A stretch of 5,310 nt of DNA from DASUMP01 sp036277635. Its GTDB lineage: Bacteria > Actinomycetota > Acidimicrobiia > IMCC26256 > PALSA-610. Below are positions 1 to 4,784 of the stretch, in pieces (positions within the stretch are counted from its first letter, which is position 1; every line of letters begins with the position of its first letter). The stretch covers positions 1-5,310 of the forward strand of contig DASUMP010000168.1 in assembly GCA_036277635.1 (NCBI GenBank), in the 5' to 3' direction. Under the pieces are notes generated by a model. The model worked only from the letters and a program-made list of their open reading frames with translations, made no database searches and was not told the DNA's origin. A program made the translations under genes and the position numbers.

Positions 1-363
1 CTCGGGGCCGAGCAGCGCGACGTGGCCGGCCTCGAGCTCCGTCCCGCCCGACTCGTCGAGACCTCCGCCCGCGTGACGCCGGAAGAACGTGTTGTCCTCG
101 GTCCCGGCATAGATCCCGATCGCGGCCCACATCCGGTGGTCGTGCGGCCAGATGTGCATCCCCGGTGCCCACACCACGTGCAGGATCGTGTGCTCCGCGG
201 AGTGGTGGAGCAGGTCGATGCCCGCGCGCTGCGGGCGCAGCGCCTCCACGAGCGCGTCGGACCCCGCGCACGCGCGTTCGAGCACTTCCTTCGTCGCCCG
301 CCGCGGTTCGGTCTCCACACGCGCGTCGCGCAGGTCGGCGATCAGCTGGTCGACGTCGAGCAC
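1..363 (-). CDS. Cupin-fold metal-binding protein related to cysteine dioxygenase (COG5553-like), 3' end cut by window
   Basis: Read on the minus strand, this frame is open from a GTG at 363 to the window edge, giving 121 visible residues. The N-terminal part is helical. Residues about 68-83 read GMHIWPHDHRMWAAIG, which fits the first cupin motif, G-x5-H-x-H-...-G, so H74 and H76 are the probable metal ligands. The usual motif glutamate is absent, as it is in cysteine dioxygenases. The following stretch IYAGTEDNTFFRR is typical of predicted metal-dependent double-stranded beta-helix proteins related to cysteine dioxygenase. The likely role is a cytoplasmic iron-dependent thiol or small-molecule oxygenase; the substrate cannot be read from sequence. 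The second cupin motif is probably beyond the edge. GAGAG at 371-375 lies seven bases before the chosen start. An in-frame GTG at 429 would add 22 polar residues and has no clear ribosome binding site, so it is second choice. Confidence 0.8.
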   Translation of the reverse strand, partial: MLDVDQLIADLRDARVETEPRRATKEVLERACAGSDALVEALRPQRAGIDLLHHSAEHTILHVVWAPGMHIWPHDHRMWAAIGIYAGTEDNTFFRRHAGGGLDESGGTELEAGHVALLGPE

Positions 364-455
364 CCCGACACTCTCGCGCCGAGGCGAGCTCGTGTCATTC
401 CGCCACCGTTCGTGGGGGTTCGGTGACACCCGCTCGGTTTGGTGCGGCGTTACTG

Positions 456-468
456 GCGGGTAACCCGC
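456..468. repeat. Perfect 13-bp palindrome in a divergent intergenic region
   Basis: GCGGGTAACCCGC has 6-bp arms around one central base. It lies between the minus-strand cupin gene and the plus-strand miniprotein gene, ending four bases before the latter's ATG. A second, overlapping pair, GTTAC (449-453) and GTAAC (460-464), is also inverted. The position suits an operator for one or both divergent genes. Short palindromes arise by chance in GC-rich DNA, so the regulatory role is inference. Confidence 0.3.
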
Positions 469-472
469 GTGC

Positions 473-610
473 ATGTACCCCGTGCTGATCGGCCTGTTCG
501 CTGTCCCCGTGGCGCTGGCGACCGGGTTCATCCGGTTCGCGAGCGTGCTCGACGGCGCCGAGGCCGAGTTCGACACCGACTTCCCCGACGACCCACTCCT
601 GACGACGTAA
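473..610 (+). CDS. Small hypothetical membrane protein, 45 aa
   Basis: ATG at 473 to TAA at 608-610 encodes 45 residues. Residues about 3-24 (PVLIGLFAVPVALATGFIRF and its flanks) form one hydrophobic, probably membrane-spanning segment. The rest is an acidic tail with seven or more Asp/Glu (DGAEAEFDTDFPDD). Third codon positions are almost all G or C (GCT and CCA are clear exceptions besides start and stop), matching real genes nearby. The coding frame fills the gap between a divergent and a convergent neighbour. I recognise no family. No good Shine-Dalgarno is visible; the upstream GGCGGG at 455-460 is too far away to be convincing. It could be a single-pass membrane miniprotein or a chance open frame. 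I favour a real gene because of the codon bias, the hydrophobic/acidic division and the fit to the gap. Confidence 0.5.
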   Translation: MYPVLIGLFAVPVALATGFIRFASVLDGAEAEFDTDFPDDPLLTT

Positions 611-615
611 GCGGC

Positions 616-636
616 CGTCGAACGCCCGTTGCGACG
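616..636. terminator. Candidate bidirectional hairpin between convergent genes
   Basis: CGTCGAACG (616-624) pairs with CGTT-G-CGACG (627-636), giving a nine-pair stem with a single bulged G at 631 and a very tight loop. It sits in the 27-base gap between the stop codons of the miniprotein gene (plus) and the metallopeptidase gene (minus). No T-tract follows on either strand, so it is at best the intrinsic hairpin type seen in high-GC actinobacteria. Confidence 0.35.
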
Positions 637-637
637 A

Positions 638-1504
638 CTACAGGGCGTCGGCGGCGAAGGTGTCGCAGCGGTTGGGGTCGCCGGTGCGGTAGCCGGTTGT
701 GAACCACTGCTGACGCTGGCTCGCCGAGCCGTGCGTCCACGACTCGGGATCGACCCGACCCTGCGTGCGCTCCTGGATGCGATCGTCGCCCACGGCCTCG
801 GCGGCGGACAGCCCGTCGGCGATGTCTTGGTTCGTGAGCTCTTCGACGAAGCCGGTCTCCACCGCGTTCGCTGCCCACACGCCCGCGTAGCAGTCGGCCT
901 GCAGCTCGAGCCGCACCGAACCCGACTCCGCACCGCTCTCGCGACCGACCTGGTCGTTGGTGCCGAGCAGGTTCTGCACGTGGTGGCCGTACTCGTGCGC
1001 GATCACGTACGCGGTTGCGAACGGTCCGCCCGACGCGCCGAAGCGCGACTCGAGCTCGTCGAAGAAGCCGAGGTCGATGTAGATCTGCGCGTCGGCCGGG
1101 CAGTAGAACGGCCCGACCGCGCTCGACGCCTGACCGCACGCGGTGGAGACGCCCTGGGTGAACAGCACGGTGTCGGCGAGCTGGTAGCCCTGCACCGTCT
1201 CGGCCCAGTAGTCCTGGATCGAGTTCACGACCGCGACGATCCGACAGTCGGCGTCTTGGTTCGCGTCGGCACCGGTGCGGCACTCCTGCGCGAGCTCGGT
1301 GTTCTCTCCCCCACCCAACGCGAGCCCGCCGCCGCCCTCGCCGCCGAAGCCACCCATGAGCATCACGACGAGGAAGATCAGGCCGACGATGCCCCCACCA
1401 CCGGCGACGGCGCCGCCACCGAGTCCACCGGGGAGGCCGACGCCACGGCCGCGCCGGTCGGAGACCTGACCGGCGTCGAGACGCGCACCGCGACGGAACT
1501 TCAC
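638..1504 (-). CDS. ypfJ: YpfJ-family neutral zinc metallopeptidase (Zn_peptidase, PF04228/COG2321 type), membrane anchored
   Basis: 288 residues, full length for the family. The N-terminus KFRRGARLDAGQVSDRRG is the family's conserved cytoplasmic start. A glycine-rich linker (about 26-38) leads to one membrane segment (about 39-52, IVGLIFLVVMLMGG). A second glycine-rich stretch (51-66) precedes the outer catalytic domain. The zinc-binding motif HEYGH lies at residues 170-174, with H170 and H174 as ligands and E171 as the catalytic base. LELQADCYAGVW (199-210) is the other conserved family block, and its E200 is the probable third ligand. Cys75/Cys87 and Cys123/Cys135 may form disulfides outside the membrane. 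The substrate is unknown for the family. The GTG start is supported by the conserved N-terminus and by AGAGGGG (minus strand, 1509-1515), four bases upstream. It is transcribed divergently from the antitoxin-like/baeRF operon and alone on its strand. Confidence 0.93.
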   Translation of the reverse strand: MKFRRGARLDAGQVSDRRGRGVGLPGGLGGGAVAGGGGIVGLIFLVVMLMGGFGGEGGGGLALGGGENTELAQECRTGADANQDADCRIVAVVNSIQDYWAETVQGYQLADTVLFTQGVSTACGQASSAVGPFYCPADAQIYIDLGFFDELESRFGASGGPFATAYVIAHEYGHHVQNLLGTNDQVGRESGAESGSVRLELQADCYAGVWAANAVETGFVEELTNQDIADGLSAAEAVGDDRIQERTQGRVDPESWTHGSASQRQQWFTTGYRTGDPNRCDTFAADAL

Positions 1505-1526
1505 GCCGCCCCTCTACCCGAGCCCG

Positions 1527-1555
1527 TTGGAGAGCAACCGCAGCCTCGGTAGCGT
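1527..1555 (+). promoter_or_regulatory. Candidate sigma-70-type promoter for the MT0933-type/baeRF operon
   Basis: TTGGAG (1527-1532) and TAGCGT (1550-1555) are separated by exactly 17 bases. The second fits the actinobacterial -10 pattern TAnnnT. Transcription would start near 1562, about 27 bases before the ATG at 1589, leaving room for the GAGGGAG ribosome binding site at 1575-1581. This is a match by eye, not a scored prediction. Confidence 0.45.
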
Positions 1556-1588
1556 GCGGGACGACCGACACGACGAGGGAGCAACGCG

Positions 1589-1873
1589 ATGCCCGGATTC
1601 CTCGACAAGGCGAAGAAGAAGTTGGGCGACGTCGGCGAGAAGGCGAAGGACCTCGCCGCCGACAACCGCGAGAAGATCGAAGCGGCGGTCGACAAGACGA
1701 CCACCTTCGTCGACAAGAAGACGAAGGGCAAGCACCACGACAAGCTCGAGAAGGTCGCTGACAAGACCCGGGCGCAGCTCGACAAGCTCGACGACGACGA
1801 GCCCGAGACGCCCGGCGCCGCGAACGATGCGCCGTCGGCCGATACCACGCCGCCGGCCGACGAGTCCCGTTGA
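1589..1873 (+). CDS. MT0933/Rv0909-type antitoxin-like small protein
   Basis: 94 residues. The opening MPGFLDKAKKKLGDVGEKAKD, followed by ADNREKIEAAVDKTTTFVDKKTKGKHHDKLEKVADK, matches the MT0933 antitoxin family (PF14013), whose M. tuberculosis member Rv0909 is paired with the Rv0910 toxin. Residues 4-70 are Lys-rich amphipathic helix built from repeated Asp-Lys units. Residues 70-94 are a disordered Asp/Pro/Ala tail. The strong site GAGGGAG (1575-1581) lies seven bases before the ATG. No Rv0910-like SRPBCC toxin is adjacent; instead the stop codon overlaps the start of a baeRF gene. The antitoxin label is therefore inherited from the family name. A LEA-like or nucleic-acid/ribosome-binding stress protein is an equally fair reading. 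Cytoplasmic: no signal peptide or membrane segment. Confidence 0.85.
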   Translation: MPGFLDKAKKKLGDVGEKAKDLAADNREKIEAAVDKTTTFVDKKTKGKHHDKLEKVADKTRAQLDKLDDDEPETPGAANDAPSADTTPPADESR

Positions 1874-2946
1874 CGCTCCAGCGCGCGGAAGTCGAACGGC
1901 TGGCCGCGGTCCGCACCGACGCAGCTGTGTCGGTGCTCCTGCCGCTGCAACGCCAGTCCCCGGGCAACGCCGAAGACCGGCTGCGACTCCGACACCTCGT
2001 CGAGGCGGCGGAGCGAACACTGCGCGAGGAGCACCCGCGTGTGGCGCCGGCGGCGATCGAACAGCTGTCGAGCGCAGTGGCGGCGGTCGACCTGACGCAC
2101 CCCGAAGACGGCTTGGCGATCTACGCCACGCCGACGGAGCACGCCGTGCACCCGCTCCCGTTCACGGTCCCCGAGCGGGTGGTCGTCGATCGGTCGTTCG
2201 CGACGCGCGACCTGCTGCTCGGCATGCAGCGCACACCGCGCTGGCGCGTCGTCGCGATCTCGCTCGCCGAGACCAGGGTGGTCGACGGGTTCGGTGTCCG
2301 GGCGACCGAGCGCCGTGACACCGGCTTCCCGTTGCGCAGCGAGGCGCGCGGCGTGGCCGACGCGCCGCACAAGGACCTGCCCGTCCACGACGACCGGCCC
2401 GAGGCGTTCCGCGCGGCGTTCCGCGCCGTCGACCGTGCGCTGACCGAGTTGCAACGCGCCGACCCGCGCGTGCTCGTCGTGGCCGGACCCGAGCGCGACC
2501 TCGCGTACTTCGACGAGGTCACCACGCACGGTGACGCGATCGCGGGTCGCATCACGGGGTCGCACACCGCGACGGGCGCTGCGGAGCTCGCCCGACTGGT
2601 CGCGCCGGTGCTCGCGGGTCACGAAGCGCGCGTGCGTGACCGGGCGGTCGCGTCGCTCGCCGACGCGGTCGGACGACGCCGCGCCGCCACGGGCACCGTC
2701 GAGGTGTGGAACGCGGCGCGCGCGGGTCGCGGCCACCTGCTCGTCGTCGAAGCGGAGCATTCGGTGCCGGCGCGCATCGACGGCGACGACCTCGAGCTGC
2801 TCGACACCGACGCGCTCCCCCGCAGCTACGACGACGCGGTCGACGAGATCGCCGAGGTCGTGCTCCGCCACGGTGGCGACGTGGTGTTCGTGGAAGCGGG
2901 CCGGCTCGACGACTACGCCGGCATCGCGCTCGTATTGCGGTACTGA
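1870..2946 (+). CDS. Bacterial aeRF1-like protein (baeRF family 3 type)
   Basis: 358 residues. The order of conserved blocks fits bacterial proteins related to archaeal/eukaryotic release factor 1: AAVSVLLPLQRQSPGNAEDRLRLRHLVEAAE (18-48, given here as the N-terminal strand-helix unit), DGLAIYATP and PLPFTVPERVVVDRSF (80-110), a WRVVAISLAETRVVDG strand pair (125-140), RVLVVAGPERDLAYF (200-214), and the C-terminal signature DEIAEVVLRHGGDVVFVEAG then GIALVLRY (325-358). There is no GGQ peptide-release motif and no NIKS stop-codon motif, so it should not terminate translation. Related proteins are proposed to act on the ribosome in rescue or hibernation (Balon is an aeRF1 relative); that role here is inference. 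The TTG start overlaps the upstream TGA as TTGA, which implies translational coupling. The next in-frame candidates (GTG codons near residue 20) would cut into the first conserved strand. Its 3' end converges on the oxidoreductase gene. Confidence 0.85.
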   Translation: MTLQRAEVERLAAVRTDAAVSVLLPLQRQSPGNAEDRLRLRHLVEAAERTLREEHPRVAPAAIEQLSSAVAAVDLTHPEDGLAIYATPTEHAVHPLPFTVPERVVVDRSFATRDLLLGMQRTPRWRVVAISLAETRVVDGFGVRATERRDTGFPLRSEARGVADAPHKDLPVHDDRPEAFRAAFRAVDRALTELQRADPRVLVVAGPERDLAYFDEVTTHGDAIAGRITGSHTATGAAELARLVAPVLAGHEARVRDRAVASLADAVGRRRAATGTVEVWNAARAGRGHLLVVEAEHSVPARIDGDDLELLDTDALPRSYDDAVDEIAEVVLRHGGDVVFVEAGRLDDYAGIALVLRY

Positions 2947-2959
2947 GGCGTCGCCTCAG
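2943..2959. terminator. Perfect 17-bp palindrome holding both convergent stop codons
   Basis: CTGAGGCG (2943-2950) and CGCCTCAG (2952-2959) are exact inverse complements around one base. As RNA this forms at least seven pairs with a three-base loop from either strand. The plus-strand stop TGA (2944-2946) and the minus-strand stop TGA (2958-2956) lie inside opposite arms. No T-tract follows. It is probably a compact bidirectional terminator in the nine-base gap between the two genes. Confidence 0.5.
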
Positions 2960-3948
2960 CCCACCGGCACACCCTCGAACGCCGCCGCCCGCACGCCCCG
3001 CTCTGCGAGCTCGCCGAGCAGCGGGACCGGCTCGAACAACACGGCCGGTCCGGCCACGCCCGGACGCTCGACGCGGGTACCGAGCGCACCCACCAGGTGA
3101 GCGGCGGCGACGGCGAGCATCGTGCCCGCGGCGACGCTCGTGCGCTCGATGACGCCGTAGACCATCACGTCGCGCGAGGTTCCCCGCTGCCCCCACACCT
3201 CGACGCGCGCCGCGCCCCATTCGCCGGCTTCGTCGAACTGGCGACGCCAACGCCGGCGGGCGGGCGGCTCACCGAGCAGCGTCGAGATGCGCGCGGCGTC
3301 GGGAAACGCGTCGACGAGCAGTGCCACCCCACCGCTCACGATGCGACAGTCGCGCGCGCCGATCGGGTCGGGGAACCACACGAGCTGGTCGTCGTGGTAT
3401 TGGTCGCGCCGCCACGCGCCTTCGGCCCATTCGACTGCGGTGCCGCGGCGCGCGGCGCGCACCGCCGCGGCGCACGCCTCGCCCGCCCAGCCCGTGCGCG
3501 CGACACGGATCTCGTCGATCGCGTCGAACGTCGAGGCGGCGTGCTTCGCAAGGAGGTCGGCGATGCCGGGCGCGAGGCCGCACCCGATCGCGACCGTCAC
3601 TCCGGCGGTCTCGGCGCGGTCGTGCAGCAGCCGGAGGCGCTCGATCGCGTCGTGGTCGTCGTCGACCGACGCGCACGCGACGCGTTGCGCGATCGCTTGT
3701 TCGACCACCGGTCGGTCGTCGCCGGTGGGCAGTGCGGTCGCGACGACGTCGACGCCTTCGGGCAGCACGTCTCCGGGCGAGAACGCGACGGTGTCGGCAC
3801 GCTCGGCGCCGAACGCTTCGACGAGCTGGCGGGCGCGTCCGCGGTTGCGATCCGCGAGCAGGACCCGCTCGATCCCCGGCGTGTCGACGAGCTGGCGAGC
3901 GGCTCGGACGCCGACGACGCCGAGGCCGACGACGAGCGCGGTGCTCAC
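2956..3948 (-). CDS. Saccharopine-dehydrogenase-like NAD(P)-binding oxidoreductase
   Basis: 330 residues from GTG at 3948. STALVVGLGVVGVRAARQL (2-20) is a Rossmann strand-loop-helix with the glycine motif G8-x-G10-x-x-G13. VLLADRN (29-35) ends the second strand with Asp33, the acidic position that usually favours NAD. DVVATALP (67-74) and GVTVAIGCGLAPGIADLLAKHAA (116-138, key residues G122, G124, P127, G128) are typical of the saccharopine dehydrogenase/homospermidine synthase-type family. The C-terminal half is an alpha/beta domain (EWAEGAWRRDQ, LVWFPDPIG) that would bind substrate. The substrate cannot be assigned; true lysine-pathway saccharopine dehydrogenase is only one option. The chosen start overlaps the upstream stop as GTGA and places the Rossmann strand at residue 3. 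An upstream GTG at 3978 would add ten unlikely Arg/Pro-rich residues within the preceding gene. Confidence 0.8.
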   Translation of the reverse strand: MSTALVVGLGVVGVRAARQLVDTPGIERVLLADRNRGRARQLVEAFGAERADTVAFSPGDVLPEGVDVVATALPTGDDRPVVEQAIAQRVACASVDDDHDAIERLRLLHDRAETAGVTVAIGCGLAPGIADLLAKHAASTFDAIDEIRVARTGWAGEACAAAVRAARRGTAVEWAEGAWRRDQYHDDQLVWFPDPIGARDCRIVSGGVALLVDAFPDAARISTLLGEPPARRRWRRQFDEAGEWGAARVEVWGQRGTSRDVMVYGVIERTSVAAGTMLAVAAAHLVGALGTRVERPGVAGPAVLFEPVPLLGELAERGVRAAAFEGVPVG

Positions 3949-4082
3949 CGGAACTCGGGGCCCTCGAGCTCCCGCCACCCGCCCGACGTGGGCGGCACGC
4001 CACCCTTGCCCCGCAGCTTCGCGAACGCACCGATCAACCCGGCGACGCCGACCACGAGGAGCACACGTCGGAAAGCCCTCAC
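3945..4082 (-). CDS. Small membrane protein, 45 aa, coupled to the oxidoreductase gene
   Basis: GTG at 4082 to TGA at 3947-3945 encodes 45 residues. Residues 1-6 are basic (MRAFRR). Residues 7-21 (VLLVVGVAGLIGAFA) are a single hydrophobic helix. A basic, glycine-rich link (KLRGKGG) follows, then the polar end VPPTSGGWRELEGPEFR. Codons are almost all G/C-ending. The TGA overlaps the downstream GTG by four bases (GTGA), the usual sign of translational coupling. I recall similar short one-helix proteins ending in PPTxGGWREL in actinobacteria but cannot confirm a named family. A TACACT hexamer seven bases before the GTG suggests a leaderless mRNA, which also explains the lack of a Shine-Dalgarno. 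Likely inner-membrane, function unknown. Confidence 0.7.
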   Translation of the reverse strand: MRAFRRVLLVVGVAGLIGAFAKLRGKGGVPPTSGGWRELEGPEFR

Positions 4083-4111
4083 GGCGCGGAGTGTAACGGC
4101 GCCCCCGCGCC
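4083..4111. repeat. 7-bp inverted repeat flanking the -10 element
   Basis: GGCGCGG (4083-4089) and CCGCGCC (4105-4111) are exact inverse complements separated by 15 bases that contain the TACACT element. One arm touches the GTG start. This could be an operator or part of a readthrough hairpin from the tRNA transcript; GC-rich composition makes chance occurrence possible. Confidence 0.3.
4090..4095 (-). promoter_or_regulatory. Candidate -10 element of a leaderless promoter
   Basis: On the minus strand TACACT (TAnnnT) ends seven bases before the GTG at 4082. This is the spacing expected when transcription starts at the start codon itself, common in actinobacteria. It would drive the miniprotein/oxidoreductase pair. 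No clear -35 hexamer is seen. Confidence 0.5.
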
Positions 4112-4112
4112 G

Positions 4113-4131
4113 GGTTGCGGCAGCTGCAACC
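4113..4131 (-). terminator. Candidate hairpin downstream of tRNA-Ile
   Basis: On the minus strand GGTTGC, seven loop bases, then GCAACC form a six-pair stem that begins 22 bases after the tRNA 3' end. There is no T-tract. It may end the gyrA-DUF3566-tRNA transcript or aid tRNA 3' processing. Confidence 0.35.
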
Positions 4132-4153
4132 GAGGGGAACGCAGCGGCGTGCG

Positions 4154-4227
<74 letters not shown>

Positions 4228-4238
4228 GGCGGGCGAGG

Positions 4239-4244
4239 AGCGTA
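4239..4244 (-). promoter_or_regulatory. Candidate -10 element for tRNA-Ile
   Basis: On the minus strand TACGCT (TAnnnT) ends 11 bases before the tRNA 5' end, so transcription could start a few bases ahead of the mature tRNA. No strong -35 is visible, so the tRNA could also be read from the upstream gyrA transcript. Confidence 0.35.
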
Positions 4245-4289
4245 CCAGCCGGGTCGCGGCTCGCAGCGGGCCGCGCGCGCCGCGGCGGT

Positions 4290-4781
4290 TCAGCGTCGGA
4301 GCGGTTCTTCGTCTTCGGCGACGACGATCTCGATGCCGCCGAGGAGCTCCGAGAAGAGGTTGTAGAGCGCGGCGGCGAGCGTCGTGCCGACGACGAGGAG
4401 GCACACGAACACGAGCCCGAGCAGCGTCGCGCCGCGCAGGATCGGCCACGACAAGAACTCGAACTCGTCCCAGCCGGTGAGCTCCTCGATGAAGCTCTCG
4501 ATGTTCTCGATGACGCCGAACGACGACCCGATCCACCACAGCACTGCGCCGGCCGCGAGGAGGACGATCAGCGCGCAGAGGTAGAAGCAGACGGAGATCT
4601 TCAGCACGGTCCACAGGTCGACCGAGCGGATCGTCTGGCGGTACCGGCGCGCTTCGGGACGGCGGGCCGGCGCGGGCACCGAGCGTCGAGCGGCGGTTCG
4701 GTTGGTCGCCCGACCGCGTGTGCGGGCGCGCGCCGGGGCCGGAGCGGCCTCGGTCTCGAGCACGGCTCTCGCACGCGCCAT
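4290..4781 (-). CDS. DUF3566 family transmembrane protein (Rv0007-like)
   Basis: 163 residues. Residues 1-48 are a disordered Ala/Arg/Pro-rich, strongly basic cytoplasmic tail. RQTIRSVDLWTVLKIS (48-63) is the conserved lead-in to the first membrane helix (about 62-84, rich in Leu/Ala/Val). A conserved loop follows with GVIENIESFIEELTGW (89-104). The second helix is about 117-141, and the C-terminus NLFSELLGGIEIVVAEDE (141-158) is the family's usual ending. DUF3566 has no proven biochemical function. In Mycobacterium and many relatives it sits directly after gyrA, as here. The gene starts three bases after the gyrA stop and uses a perfect AGGAGG (4790-4795) inside the gyrA end, eight bases before the ATG, so it is co-transcribed with gyrA. 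The 62-base gap after it leads to tRNA-Ile. Confidence 0.9.
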   Translation of the reverse strand: MARARAVLETEAAPAPARARTRGRATNRTAARRSVPAPARRPEARRYRQTIRSVDLWTVLKISVCFYLCALIVLLAAGAVLWWIGSSFGVIENIESFIEELTGWDEFEFLSWPILRGATLLGLVFVCLLVVGTTLAAALYNLFSELLGGIEIVVAEDEEPLRR

Positions 4782-4784
4782 CGG

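Noticed and set aside
22..426. 134-residue plus-strand open frame opposite the cupin gene
   Set aside because: Antisense to the cupin motif frame, with His/Arg/Pro-rich translation and no ribosome binding site.
629..1552. 307-residue plus-strand open frame opposite the metallopeptidase
   Set aside because: Antisense to a gene with an intact HEYGH site and a family-typical N-terminus; no independent start signal.
528..1967. 479-residue minus-strand open frame across the metallopeptidase gene and the start of the MT0933-type gene
   Set aside because: The translation is Arg/Ser-rich low-complexity sequence with no family resemblance. It crosses the divergent promoter region and is a shadow of the true frames in GC-rich DNA.
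1501..2871. 456-residue minus-strand open frame opposite the baeRF operon
   Set aside because: It reads opposite two well-supported genes and crosses the divergent promoter; the sequence resembles no protein family.
1589..2946. Classical type II toxin-antitoxin operon
   Set aside because: The first gene belongs to an antitoxin-named family, but the partner is a 358-residue baeRF-type protein and not a known toxin fold, so a toxin label is not supported.
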